A stretch of DNA of 23,487 nucleotides, from NCBI GenBank assembly GCA_900618425.1, contig UZAN01041158.1:3709-27195 (forward strand), written 5' to 3'. Position 1 is the first letter of the stretch. The number at the start of each line of letters is the position of its first letter. The translations under genes and the position numbers were made by a program. Of this stretch, positions 1 to 12,400 are shown in pieces. The notes beneath the pieces are model-generated. The model did no database searches. It was not told the DNA's origin and saw nothing but the letters and a program-made list of their open reading frames with translations. The DNA is from Echinostoma caproni. Taxonomy: Eukaryota; Platyhelminthes; Trematoda; Plagiorchiida; Echinostomatidae.

Positions 1-180
1 CGATATGAGTGACTATTGTACCGCCACGGTAAGAATCCGTCCGTTGGTCGGCAGTGTAACAAGAGTTTCTTTGTGTGTGTCTGTGTAAGCGTGTTTCTTA
101 GGGGCGGGAAACGTCACTCGTAAGATAGGGGATTGGAACAATGAGGGAGTGGACACAACAAGTGGGTGAATGTGTATGTG

Positions 181-188
181 TATATAAA
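181..188 (+). promoter_or_regulatory. Possible TATA box
   Basis: TATATAAA lies about 190 bp before the proposed start codon at 377. It sits in AT/GT-rich sequence where such a motif can arise by chance, and no transcription start can be fixed. The rest of 1-376 holds GT-rich simple sequence and no coding signal. Confidence 0.2.
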
Positions 189-376
189 CAGCTCTGTACG
201 CTTGTATATAAATGCTTTTATTCTATACCTACCCACACACCGTCCAGCTATCCAAACGGATTATGCGATAGGTAGATAGCTGGACATGAATAATTTGCAA
301 ATACATAGACAGACAACAATGAAATTTAGGTCAATGAAACGCATAAAACTGAATTGTTTCGGAGGGGTGAACAAAA

Positions 377-428
377 ATGTCTTTCAACTATGACAGGAAA
401 ACACAAACAGATATACAAGATCCGGAAG
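377..428 (+). CDS. Exon 1 of the DUF3504 gene (start exon, predicted)
   Basis: ATG at 377 in the context ACAAAAATGT, with an in-frame TGA just before it (368-370), opens a 17-codon frame (MSFNYDRKTQTDIQDPE). The frame ends with one extra G at 428, followed directly by a consensus donor GTGAGT. Exon 2 needs exactly one base from its predecessor, and joining the two makes a GGC glycine codon. Nothing in the short peptide identifies a family, so the support is the donor, the phase match and the upstream stop. If this exon is wrong, translation could begin at the ATG at 3282 in exon 2, with a 5' UTR intron, or further upstream outside the window. Confidence 0.45.
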
Positions 429-3400
429 GTGAGTTATTACGCAGAGAAAGAGAAAACGGGATACGGTATAAGAGAATGAGTGCCAGATCCACATATATTT
501 CTGTTGGTGTGTGTGTCTGCGTGTATAGTTGTGTGCATGATTCCACCCGGTCCCTTTCTCAACTTCCATATGTAAGTTGTGCAATCACTGACCGGATATG
601 AGAGGGGCAAGTGTTTCTGTTCTTGTACATCTAATGACAGATGCTACGGTTATATCCCTTACGATCTCGCACGAATCACTGAAAGTGCGCGCGTGCGTGC
701 CTATATCCATTGCATTCGTATTGACCCAAACAAAATGCCTCCAACAAGACGTGTTCGTTTGTTCTTGAAATATACTGGGCAAAAGTCCGTGAGAGATAAG
801 ATGGACAGGTATGTGGACAAGTAGCGTATTACAGTTGGTTGAGATTCTAAATGCTCTGACTGATCGTTTGATTACATGGAGATGTAATGGAATGAATGAA
901 TGAACGAATGTAGTACCAAGATAAATACTTCACCTAAATATATTTTCACATATCACGGACTGGTTCCTTTTTGAACAAAATTAAAAAAAACTCCAATGGA
1001 GTGGTGTCATTATTCGGAAAATAGAAAATATAATTTGGTCTAAAAACCTAGATGCACGAAATTTCAAAATTACGATGTTTATTTTTTCCTGGATTGCTCG
1101 TAGTTATTGTGCGGTGCCTCTGTCAATCGAACTTATATGAAATAGCGTAATCAAGATTCCGATGGATACTGGAAGACACACGAACCATAATTAAACAAAC
1201 GAAAAAGGTTTTCCATTGTATTCTGTGGTATGATTCTATGTGAACGCACAGTACACAGTGCAGGTGTACCGTTATTTTTGCAANGACTGAGTGTTTTTGG
1301 GTGGTTTGATGGGTGGAAGAGAGGGGACAGAACCAAAATCCTAATGCCCGTACTAGGTTCCTAGGTTTCAGTTCATAGTTCAAGCTCATAGCGTTACCTG
1401 CAGTAAATCTTTTTTTTGAAAGTATTTGAATTCTTGTCCATTGACTTTGAAGCACCAATTCTATATTACATGCATGTGATGAAAGTGAGCTATTGAAACG
1501 CTTTTTAGATCAATTTTGTGAGTCCCATACAGATCGCACATCCTTCTCGTCCAGGCGATTGTACATTCTAGCTGGACAGATAATTTTGTTCGCTTGTCTT
1601 ACAAGAATGCATTTCTAGGGACACGCTTTTTCTTTTCCTCTATCCGTCTGGACGAGGGTACCTTAAATCATTAAACAGTGGAATCAATTTCGATTCGAGA
1701 CCCCCGTCAGTCTCTAGGCGTTGAGCCGGAGACAGATCGTGAGAATTGCTTTGCATCGCAAGATATTCCCGTAATGTGATCCGAAAACTTGAAAGGACTA
1801 ATAGTCAGAAGTAACAATTAATTATTCCTGAAAAGCTGACTGTCTATATACACAAATATATATGCATATATGCATATAAATATACATATTCCGTTCCCAC
1901 AAACTGATGGACGAAAAGTGGTCCTGCATTACTTTGTGCAGCATTGTGGGCAGGTAAATACATGGATGGAGATACTCTGGTGGAATGACTTTGGTTTATC
2001 AGGCGTCCACCAGAACATGTTCGAGTGTGTGTGTGTGTGTATGTGGAACAAGTGAGCATATCAAAGCGCTCATCTTCCCGCGGTGTTATCGGCCATGAGA
2101 GGGTTTTAGGCACGTAGACCCATACATTCAATCAGGTATAAATATGTGCAAACACATGCATATGCAATATGTGCACACACACACACACACACGCATCCTG
2201 ACAACTAATACTTTGAAAATGGAATGCACACAGGAAGACAGTGAGCGAACGAGATACAAACACAGATATTTATACAAACACAGAGATTGTTTGCAATAAT
2301 ATACAACACACATACACACACCTTGATATCCAGATCAAGCTGATTTTGTGTACACGGACACGCAAATCGGTAAACGCTAAGATGGAGTTGGTGATTAGCC
2401 GAGTACCGATTTTGTATCACCGTGGGTATGTGTGTGTGTGTGGATATTGTCTTGAGCAAACGCATTCACCCAGTCAGTGATTAAGAGAGAGAGAGAGTAA
2501 GGCAGTAAAGGTGCATCAAAGCAGTTAATTCTATGAGGGAAATGAAATTCGTGGTGTGTTCACAGAGAACGGCTCGGACAGTTCGAGATACATTCTGTCA
2601 GCTTCACACGGGATCCGTAACTTCACGTGAGAAACCTCCCAGTGACTATGAAGAGCGAGTTAGGGATGAGGATTGAGAGGGGAAATACCATGAGCATAAA
2701 CTAAACATTATTTCCTTTCATGCAAAATTATTTTTTAAGGGACCTAAATATGTCCAATTCCATCTGGTAGGCAGATTATTTAGCTCCAGTACTTGAGCGG
2801 CTCTCTGGATTTCACATGAAACGATTCTCTAGCAATAATATAAATACTCTTTTTCAAGTAGTTGGTTGCTGGTCCGGTTGTGGTTCGCAGAGTGATTTTT
2901 TGCAGAAAAGTGTAAACATATTAATTGTGTAGGGAAGTGGATGTGAAACGTAGCAAGTCAAAAGTTGAGTAATTATGGCATGGCTCTGGTATTTTTATTA
3001 GCAGTTGTTTTATGTTAAAAAAAAACAATCACATATCGAAAGCATCGGCAGGAGTGTATTTTAAGAAGTTCGCCTCATCAACAACAGTTGAAATTCACAT
3101 ATCCAAACGTCAATAAAATGGTTTTCTTTTTTGGTTTCAAGTATTTCCTAATCTTTGTTTATTACTAATGCTCACTGATGTAAGCATTGGCGCGATATGA
3201 GTTGGGCCGGTTTGATTGCTTTTTTCCTTTCTTTCAGGCTCTACCTTAAGCAATGGGTTAACTGTTCCCCAAAACGAATCAATGAACTGTCCACTTCCTC
3301 TTCTCACAACTACGACGAGCGCCACAAACCAAGGCGAGACAAGTTCCACGTCTATGGATGCATTCAAAACGTCCAATCCACTTTGGGCACCACCACCGCC

Positions 3401-6400
3401 TTCAACCACAACATCATCCTCATCGTCCGTACCATCTGGACCATCCAGAATTCCTGATCTCCTTTATACTCCCCTGATCAAACCAGAAATAATGCCAGGT
3501 TATCCAGCATTAGTACCTCCGTTCCCTTTCTGTGAAGGTTTAAGTATGTTGCCTTCTTTGTATGCATCGGTACAACGGAATGCCACTGGTGGTGGCAGTG
3601 GTCTGATCAACCCGTCTACTGAATCTAACCTAGCAATTGGTCCCTCTTGGAGTGAAAATCGTGCCGATATGAGTAATGATTGTCGGACTGATGCGAACAG
3701 TGGATCAGTGTGGCCCGGTGCTTCCCCACGTTTATCGAGAATAGAAGCACCACTGGGAGCGGATCATCATCAGATCGGTCTCAATTCCGAACCACGTTTA
3801 AACGTAATTGGTATGATAAACCAAACAAATCATCCGAAATCACCAGATATTTCTGGGAAATCGGTTAGAGAGTTAAATAAATCACTGACACATGCAGCAA
3901 ACACAGGTTCGCCTAGCAAGCCCGCACACGGCAACACTACCACTGCCACAACAACAACAACAACAACAACACCAACAACACCAACATCCTCGTCAGCCCC
4001 GACGACAGTATCAACACCAACAAACAGTACCGGGATAGCTAATGTGACATCAGCATCAGGCCATGGAAACACGTATCCGGAGAATCAAGCTGGTTCCACA
4101 AACGGTCTTGTGCATAACACTCTACGCAAAACAAGATCAGACATGAAGGTCATTCATCGATATCTGGTTCAAGTAAAACATGATACCCGTGACATACATC
4201 AGATACCATACTACGAACTGGATCAATATATTCAAGTGAGTTGGTGAAATCTACAATTGAATAGTTTCAATATGCACGTTCGACAAATGAGAAACTGCAA
4301 AATAGTGCGATGGTAACTGCCACAAAACTTTAGCTACAAAACATTACTGATCATTTTGTAACAATATTAAAAAGATTAATCACCCTAAGATATTAATTTT
4401 AATTGTTAAGTAAATAACAGGGAATGTGCTTATTCTAATTCTGTCCGGCAATTTGTCTTTAAAATCTTTAAATGGCTAAGTCTTACTGGCAGAAAATCAA
4501 CCAGGCACTTGACCTTAAAGTAAACCCTTATAAAAAATCAACTTACAGAATAAAAAAAACCGGCTGCTCTACAGATTTTGATCGAGCTCACGCATTATAA
4601 TAACAAATACATAAATATATTTCGCTCGCCAATATCATACCGGCACCTCGATACCCATGGTTAAGAACATTTGTTCCAAACTTTATCTCCCACTGCGATG
4701 TTCCTAATTCTTTTGTAGCACTATCTGCACTGGCGCGACCTTGGTTATCAGGATACCACGTGTGGCAGTTCAGATGAGAGAAAAATCTAATGAAATCCAC
4801 GGTGTCGCACGACTTCAACCAATACAGATATATTTGATTTTCCCATCAATGAGGGAGCATGAACATCGAAATGTGAAAGGAAAATTTTGATGTTATTAGT
4901 CAATTACATGAGTCTACAAAACAATAGTTATGTAGATCAATAAAAGAGCTAAACGAAAAAACTAAAGATCGACTTATATGAAATAAGTGACAGAAATAGC
5001 CAAATAAAGTTCAAAGAACTGAAAAAATTTCAGTGTATGATTGGGTAACTATTTTGTAGTTATGCGACCCGTATGTTGAAATGAAAAAGAATGCATTGCT
5101 TTTAAGAATGCTTCCTTCATACTTGGTCTTATGTGATTGTCACGAGGCTTCAGAGCTGACTTCATAAATTAAGTAATGTTTACATACATGTACAAATATA
5201 AATGATTATGTCTGCAACGCACTAAATAATGCCATACAATCTTAATCTGCATCACAATGTATACACAATTACCTTTTCATTTGTGCACCTTCAAATGATG
5301 GGAAATTGACGTCACCTTTTTAATATTTTTTTCACACATCACTCCCCACCCATCTTCAACCACGTCCCCATCACCTCCGGTAAAAAACAACTCAGGATTT
5401 TGTTCTCACAGCAAAAAAGAAGGATGGACATGAGTATGAACCTGAGTCGTTGAAAGCGTTTGTTCACTCGTTGGAAAGGCATCTGAAAGTGAGTTCATTT
5501 CGGATCAATGTGTGTGCTATGCGCTATCTCTTTCACATGGATTACCGGAAGTTGAACAGCAAATTTCCTTTTTGTTGTTTGTACGAAGCATTTTACACAC
5601 ACCTCGGGTTCTATCCTATTTCCGTTTATGTATGGTTTAAAATGTTATTTTTACTCATAAATGTCAATATAAACATTTACAAATGAACGTCTGTCGCATT
5701 TAGAATGCATTGTCATGCCAAGACTCAGCGCAATACATGCGCCTTGTTCTCTCTATGGGTCCGCACATACGATGCAAGCAAATCTTCGTTGTACGTGCAC
5801 TCAACGCGCGCGTCATCATTGTACAACGGCAAGGGATTTGGCTCCAGACACACTAAGTGTTCCCAGTTTGAGTTCCGGGTGAGAAATGCACACACAGTAG
5901 TGTTACGCGCACCGCTTTTGAGTGCCAGCAAGGGGGGACTGGTTGCTCAGTGCTCTTTGCTGTTCAGCACTAACGGAACTCATCATCATTTCAGACCGGA
6001 CTAAGTTCGCCAGGTTATTCTCCTGTCCAACTAGGTGTTCAAAACACTCTATTCGTCCGAATGCTGATCCAAATAAAGTAAGGTTTGTCTCTTTTTGATC
6101 GGGCTCAGAATTCTCAGAGGATCACATCTAGCTAATATGGTGGTATTGGAATAATAATAACATCTCATCCCACACAGAAATCATGGGGTTAAATTTTCAG
6201 TCCTTAATCGAGACCTGCTACAGATTAAGGGTTTGCGATTTCCCGCCTTTACACTCACTGCTCAGGATCTCTGTGGCAGGCTATCTACTGAGTAATGTAT
6301 GATTGTATTAGAGTCATTTGAACCTAGTAATAGTAAAAACAATAATACTATTTTTGGTTATAATCGATTATTCGTATACCGTAGATGGTTCAACAAATAA

Positions 6401-9400
6401 ATGTTGCTATGGGATGAAAGACACAGTAGAGTCTGTTCTGTTTCCGGTTAAAATCAAATTTTTTTCAATCCGAATTCGCACTGAGCTAAGTAATCCAGCG
6501 TCGTTGTGGCAAAACTCGGGCTGTATTGTCCTCGTTCACAGGCTCACGTGACTTTTGACTTTAACAAATTCACCGAGGTAATAAAACCAGTGACTGAACA
6601 GCGGTCACTGCTCAATTAAAAAAGTACGATCAATTTAAAATTTTAGTCAGTGCGATGGAATTATCGTCATTAAATTGATTATGTCGATAGTTCAAATAGA
6701 TGATCTTCAAATCAGGATGCTATGTTTCAAATTCGAAATGAAACCCGCAACAAACAGGGATCAGTTTCTTGGCAAGTTTCTATCAAAATTTGCTTTTTAC
6801 CTGTATTGGACTGGGTCAAATATTTTCCCCGGGGAAAAATCATGGGTCCATGTGATCGGTCATGTCATTATAGAGAGAAATAAGTTTCTCAACCCAATTT
6901 GGCCACGAGTGAAGCAGTACAGCTTGAATATATATTCTCCTATTTGGAATACTAGTGTATTTGTGAATACAAGCTACTGTATGTCCACATCGCCCATCAA
7001 ATCACACGGGAGACTAATCAATTTAAACATACCCACACCTATATGACCTAAATGCAATAAATATGAATGTAGGCATTGAATAGATTGCCCCAGAATTCAG
7101 TCGCTGTCTGCATACATACACTACGAGGGGACGTCGAGGTAGGTGTTCCGAATCCCAAGATGGTAACTGGAATTCATTAGGCTAATCATACTGGGGATTT
7201 ATTCTGGGTTAACAGATTACCGTTTAGTTTAACTGTCCATCTTCTATCCAGATGAACGGATGAGTGTTTCCAGTCTACCGAATGGAAGGGACCAACTGAC
7301 CAGATCCCGTTTAAATACTACAATCCTGTCACAAGTGAAGTCGCTTGCTTGCAGAATGGCCACCGGCGGGTGGTCCGTGCTTGGGCTGTCGATGAGTCGA
7401 TCAGAGTATTGTGTACTTGCCCAACTTACCACAACGTTTGGGGAGTAAAAAAACCCACCTGTCCATTTTCCGACCCCCAGTAGTCCCAGATCTAACACAA
7501 TCTCAGTTACGTTACAATACAACCCGGTGTGTTGACCAATCCTGTGAATGATGTGCACATGTGGGTGTGGGTGTAGATGCAGATCCGTGTGGGACACACG
7601 CACGAAAAAACAGTCTATAGAGGACCCACACGCACGTTCATTCTCTCATGTAACATTCGACGTGACAACTCGGTTGGACCGTCTATATATTTCCATGAAA
7701 ATTATTCGCTCACATAGCACCGTAATGCGCCTTCCGTCGTAGATCCAAGATACCCGTCCCTAAATGTCCTCGGAAGAAAACTAAGGATTTCAGCCAAATT
7801 ATTCTGGTGCTGATTTCGGACAACACCAGGTGGATAAATTTTGATTATTATTAATCTTGGTAACTGGGCGACACGTGTTCCTATTACTTCTGGTCGCCAT
7901 GTCCATTTACATATCTGTACAGGTTGGCTAAAAGCGCGATGACATCTAGGCCAAACGCGTCAGAGTGAGAACATACATGGTGGTCCTCGGGGTGGGTGGG
8001 GAGAGAGGGATATTCATTCTGTGAACCGCAGTACTAAACTTGTTCCCCATTCATACACACATCTTTGTTCAACAAACATTTGCACTCTCTCACAAGCCCC
8101 CAAAGTTAGCTCTCACAAATTATGCTTGCTTCCGATGTGTTCCAAAGAAATAATTCAATGTGGTCCATAAGAAAGCGTATTCTCCTTCAATGTGTTTCAC
8201 ATCTGGTCGTTAGTTAATGATAAAATTTTAAAGTTAGATTTGCTGTTGATCCTCTGTTTTCGGACAAGTAGACACAAAAGTGAAGGAAGAAATAAGAGCT
8301 GTTTAAGGTTCGAAGAGTTTTTCAGTTGCCTGACAAAAATTAGTTGTATAATCGTAGTTGGACACTGCTGATCTGGCAGGCTTTAAAATGTCTTGTACGA
8401 TTTTGTTGTCAAATTGATGACTCTGCTACAGTTGTCTAAACAAAAGAAGCACGTCACAGTCTCTGCAGTGTAGGAAATATGCGTATTCTCCTCTGCAAAT
8501 TAACGTCTAGTTTTTCGAAAAAGCATCCAGTACTACAGAAGTTTTGCTCTTGCAAGCATGAAATTCGGGAAACATGTGCATCAATCTTTTTAAATATGAT
8601 GACAGTTCCTGTGTGGTGAGCAACAAAGAGCACTGAGCAGACAGTTTATCGTTGCTGGACCTCGTCAAAAGTGCTCAATAAGTCTTACCCGTAACCTGTC
8701 AACCTTCGATGTGAGGTCCGAAATCCTCATCTCTGTATCACACAATCGACGGCCAACACTATGGTCATACCAGTAAGATAATGCACAGAACGAGACACCT
8801 CTGCATTAGTACGGAATATACAGAAAGATTTCCAAATTACTTCAGTCACACTATATGGAATTGCAGTGAACAGATCGTTGGTTTCGATGAATCACGTTGC
8901 ATACAAACTTGTTCTGTTGTATGCGTTTCTCCTAAACAGGAGGAATATATTGGTCGGCATTAGAAGGATTATTGTTCCCCTCTGTTATTTGAGGTGTAAC
9001 AACAACAACAATGACAACTTGTGCTGTGTTTGGGTTGCCCAGTAACATCTCTTATTTAACAAAAGAGCTGTTACATCTTCTGATTCTTTCGTGAAAAATC
9101 TAACCTCAATTTTATTTAAGGAAATAATAAATCACTTTTTCATGTGTTCTCATTTGGGCTTATTCCAGCATCATGATTATCCACACTCCGTTCTGAAAGG
9201 AAGTGCTTTTACCGGGACCCGAGCTGTGCTCAATCAACGTCTGAACGAGCTCCGGGCCCTGAGTCGTTCAGGTGCGTCGACACATCTGACTTATGCGTCT
9301 GTGTTCGGATCAGGCAAACGCGCCATGGACGATTCGGGACTGGATACCGGGTCGGGACATGGGGCGACGGCAGGAATGAGCAAGAGATCTCAAGCCGGAA

Positions 9401-12400
9401 AGATGCTGACCACAGGGGCTTTAATTCAAGCTGGACTACTAGGAAAAGACAACCCACAGGTATGAAGTGGATCTCTGCTGACGATGATGTCCTCTTGTTG
9501 TTACCATTTCTATGGTGCACCGTATAAAACAGAAAACCATACGGGAGAGCAGTATGGCACAACATCCGATTTCGTTTCTCGAGAACGTGGCATAACAATT
9601 ATGATAAGATAGCTCTAAAAATCGTTGTAAAAAGCAATCCTGCCTGACTTTCTACTCGTAAAATTCGATGCAATGAAACGAATGCGAATAGCCGATTGCG
9701 GTGAAATAACTAACTCCGAATTACTGTCTTTTACTGATTGTCAAGCCAATCATAAGCTGCGATATGGGCGTATTAAAATCGCAGGCACACAAACGAAAGT
9801 CTCAAAAATGAGATCTTTTCTGTGATCATAAAATTTCTCTTAGAACTCACACTCAACAAAAGCCATTTGTCAGTTAGAAGTGTAACGCCGTAACGCTGAA
9901 TAACATGCTTAACTAGAAAGTGATTTGAATTATCTGCTCTCACACTGTTTACTAGTCCTATGCCCAATCTTACATGCTCAGACTCTAGTCCGGACGAATT
10001 AATCGGCGAACACGATTCTCGTGTAATCAATACAAAGGAAACAGTACTGATGGCACATTACTACTGTCTACTTATCCAGTTTGAGCAGCATGAGTAGTAT
10101 AATGCATTCTCGAACTCTTTGTTGTCTTATCCCAATGATCTGTTTCCTATTACATCCCGGGGCATGTTATGATAAATGGGACTTGTTCGGGGCCATGTCA
10201 GTACTTCTTTCGTGTTGTCTGTGTGAATGTATTCTTTCGCGCAGAAATATGCACAAACTCAACGGCAGTCGTGAGTCTGGACTCCAACCATTTCTCGCAA
10301 CATGGGACAGCCAAAGAGAGAACAAGCGTGTGTATGTGTGTGTGTGACAGCGGCGGTNGGTGGTGGTGGTGGAGTGGAGTGGAGTGGAGCAGAATGAAGG
10401 CCTATGTGTATTTGTGTAAGTAGGGAAGGTAGTGTTGATGGGATAGGGGTAACAAATGGGTATATTCTCTATAGCTTCACAGCAGTGATTGTTTTGGTTA
10501 CCAAGGTGTGAACATCCTATCTGTAGTTGATTCCGGATCCTAATCCGCTGTGTGTATGCACGTTGCGATCGTCATAGTGCCTGGTCCAAATGTCGGTACA
10601 GTTGCGTCGTGGTANNNCAGCCTAATCGAATTCTATCGAATGCGCACATCGGATAGCAGACAAACGATGCAAATGATCAGATGACTCGGGCGAAAGCGAA
10701 GGTGATGGGTTGGATGGGACTGAAGAACGAAGGCATGGTAGCTTTTCAGGAATGAGTTGGAGGTGGCGGTCGTGATGGTGGTGGTGGCGATCCGAGCAGA
10801 CTATATGTCACGTCTCCGTCCGGTTTGATGACACGAATGAAGGACACTTGGGGAGGCGAACAGAAGTGTATATCCTGTCGGATGGTTTTGTCAAAACATT
10901 GATGCGCAGTGCGATTCATTCATTCATCATCGTCTACAAAATCATTTGATTTGGTCACGTATCGGTCTGACTGGTTGCCATCACTATCATCACCAACATC
11001 AAATCGACGACGACAACGACGACGAGAGCGACTATCACCACCTACACCACCAACCACTATCATGACCGCCACCAAAAAAGTCATCCGTAATAATAATACC
11101 GCTACCACCACATTCACGAACAGTAGCAGATACCCCGTTTCAGGCTAACGTTGTCGTGAGAACCTAGAGCGACCGTAGTGCCTTAGTTGTCTGATTCATA
11201 TCTGTACATGCTTTATATCGAACTATTCGTATAAATCAGAAGTTTTCAGGCAACAGTAAATGTGCTTTTCGTTTTTCGTTTTATAAATTTTCCTTCGTTC
11301 CGTCTTGTTAGCAATAATTTTTTTTAAAAATAATTCTAATTTTCTGTTTCAAATCCCATTTGTATTCTTTTTGGTTTTCAGGCCGTCCTTAACAGTCTTT
11401 GGTTGATTAATCGTACACAGTTCAATATTGGAGGTACGCAACGCCATCGAAATCTTGTCTGGGGTCAGTTCCAGTTAATCACAGATGATCATGGTGTGAA
11501 GTCTATCAAATTTACGCCATTGTTTGAATCGGCCGAAGTACGCTACTGTCGCGGTCATGGTGGTGGTAAAAACACAGCGACCGATTTCAGTGGTCGCTCG
11601 GTTTCAGGAATGCAAACTCTTACCGGTTCGAATTTGTCAAAACGTCAACCTCTACCCTTCAACTGCGTCGAACTGTTTGAGTTGTACGCCAATCTCCGCC
11701 CCGTCGAGGCCCGTGGTGTATCTGAACCATTTTATTTATGTCCCGAATCAGCTTGGGAGCAAAGTGGTAGCTGGTTTAAAACCTCAGCCGCCGGTTCTCA
11801 ATTACTGTCTCGAATTCCGCGTCTTTTGGGTTTGAAACCTTCGCGTGAGCCTCCAGTCCAATTAGACGCTTCCAGCATTGAAACACGCGATATGTCTGGA
11901 GCCAACCTGACCAGAGATCCAGCCCTCACCAATGGAGACAGAAATACATCGTTTGGTCATACTCCAGTCCCAGTGCCCAAGCATTTCTTCGACCAGTCTT
12001 TCCCGGCTGCACCTATCGGTTCCGGATTGCCATCAATACACCCATCACTGGGTCCTAATTTGTTTAATCTTTTTCCTTTCATGTTCAATTGTCCGACAGA
12101 TACCAACGGATCCACTGTCGCTCAAAATCCTTACATGCTTCCGAGTTCGGCGTACGCGAATTTGTTGGCGAACAATCCACTCCTGTCTTATTCGGCACGG
12201 TTCGATCAGGACGCGGAAAAAAATATCAGCTTATTACCTGTCTCCCGTGCGTCTGAAGCAGACGACTTAAGTCGAACGGGTGAACTTGATCTGTGTCGAC
12301 CGAAGCTTTCTCCGCGGCACTCTGTTCTTCGATCTCCTCTGTCCCATCCAGTACCCAGTTCCGATGGAACTCCTTCTCCCACAGACGCCGAAAACCTGTC

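Larger units (their letters stand above)
5489..9168 (+). other. Intron 3, containing decayed SINE copies
   Basis: The largest intron (3.7 kb). It contains two sequences related to the hammerhead SINE at 20.1 kb: a clear minus-strand copy at about 8600-8775 and a doubtful plus-strand one at about 5820-5985. Open frames such as 6675-7046 match nothing I recognise. The domain reads straight across the splice (ERHLK to HHDYP), so no exon is missing here. Confidence 0.6.

Noticed and set aside
3830..4072. Minus-strand frame with a poly-Val run
   Set aside because: Antisense shadow of the ACA/Thr tract in exon 2.
5412..5488. Acceptor at 5411 for exon 3
   Set aside because: It would put KKDGHEYEP out of frame with exon 2 and remove DFVLTA, which fits the family; the AG at 5395 keeps the frame.
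6675..7046. 123-codon frame in intron 3
   Set aside because: No motif seen, and it lies in an intron whose flanking exons join without a gap in the domain.
10909..11148. 80-codon frame in intron 4 as an extra exon
   Set aside because: It is a triplet-repeat translation (Ser/Thr/Arg runs), and the conserved domain joins directly from exon 4 to exon 5.
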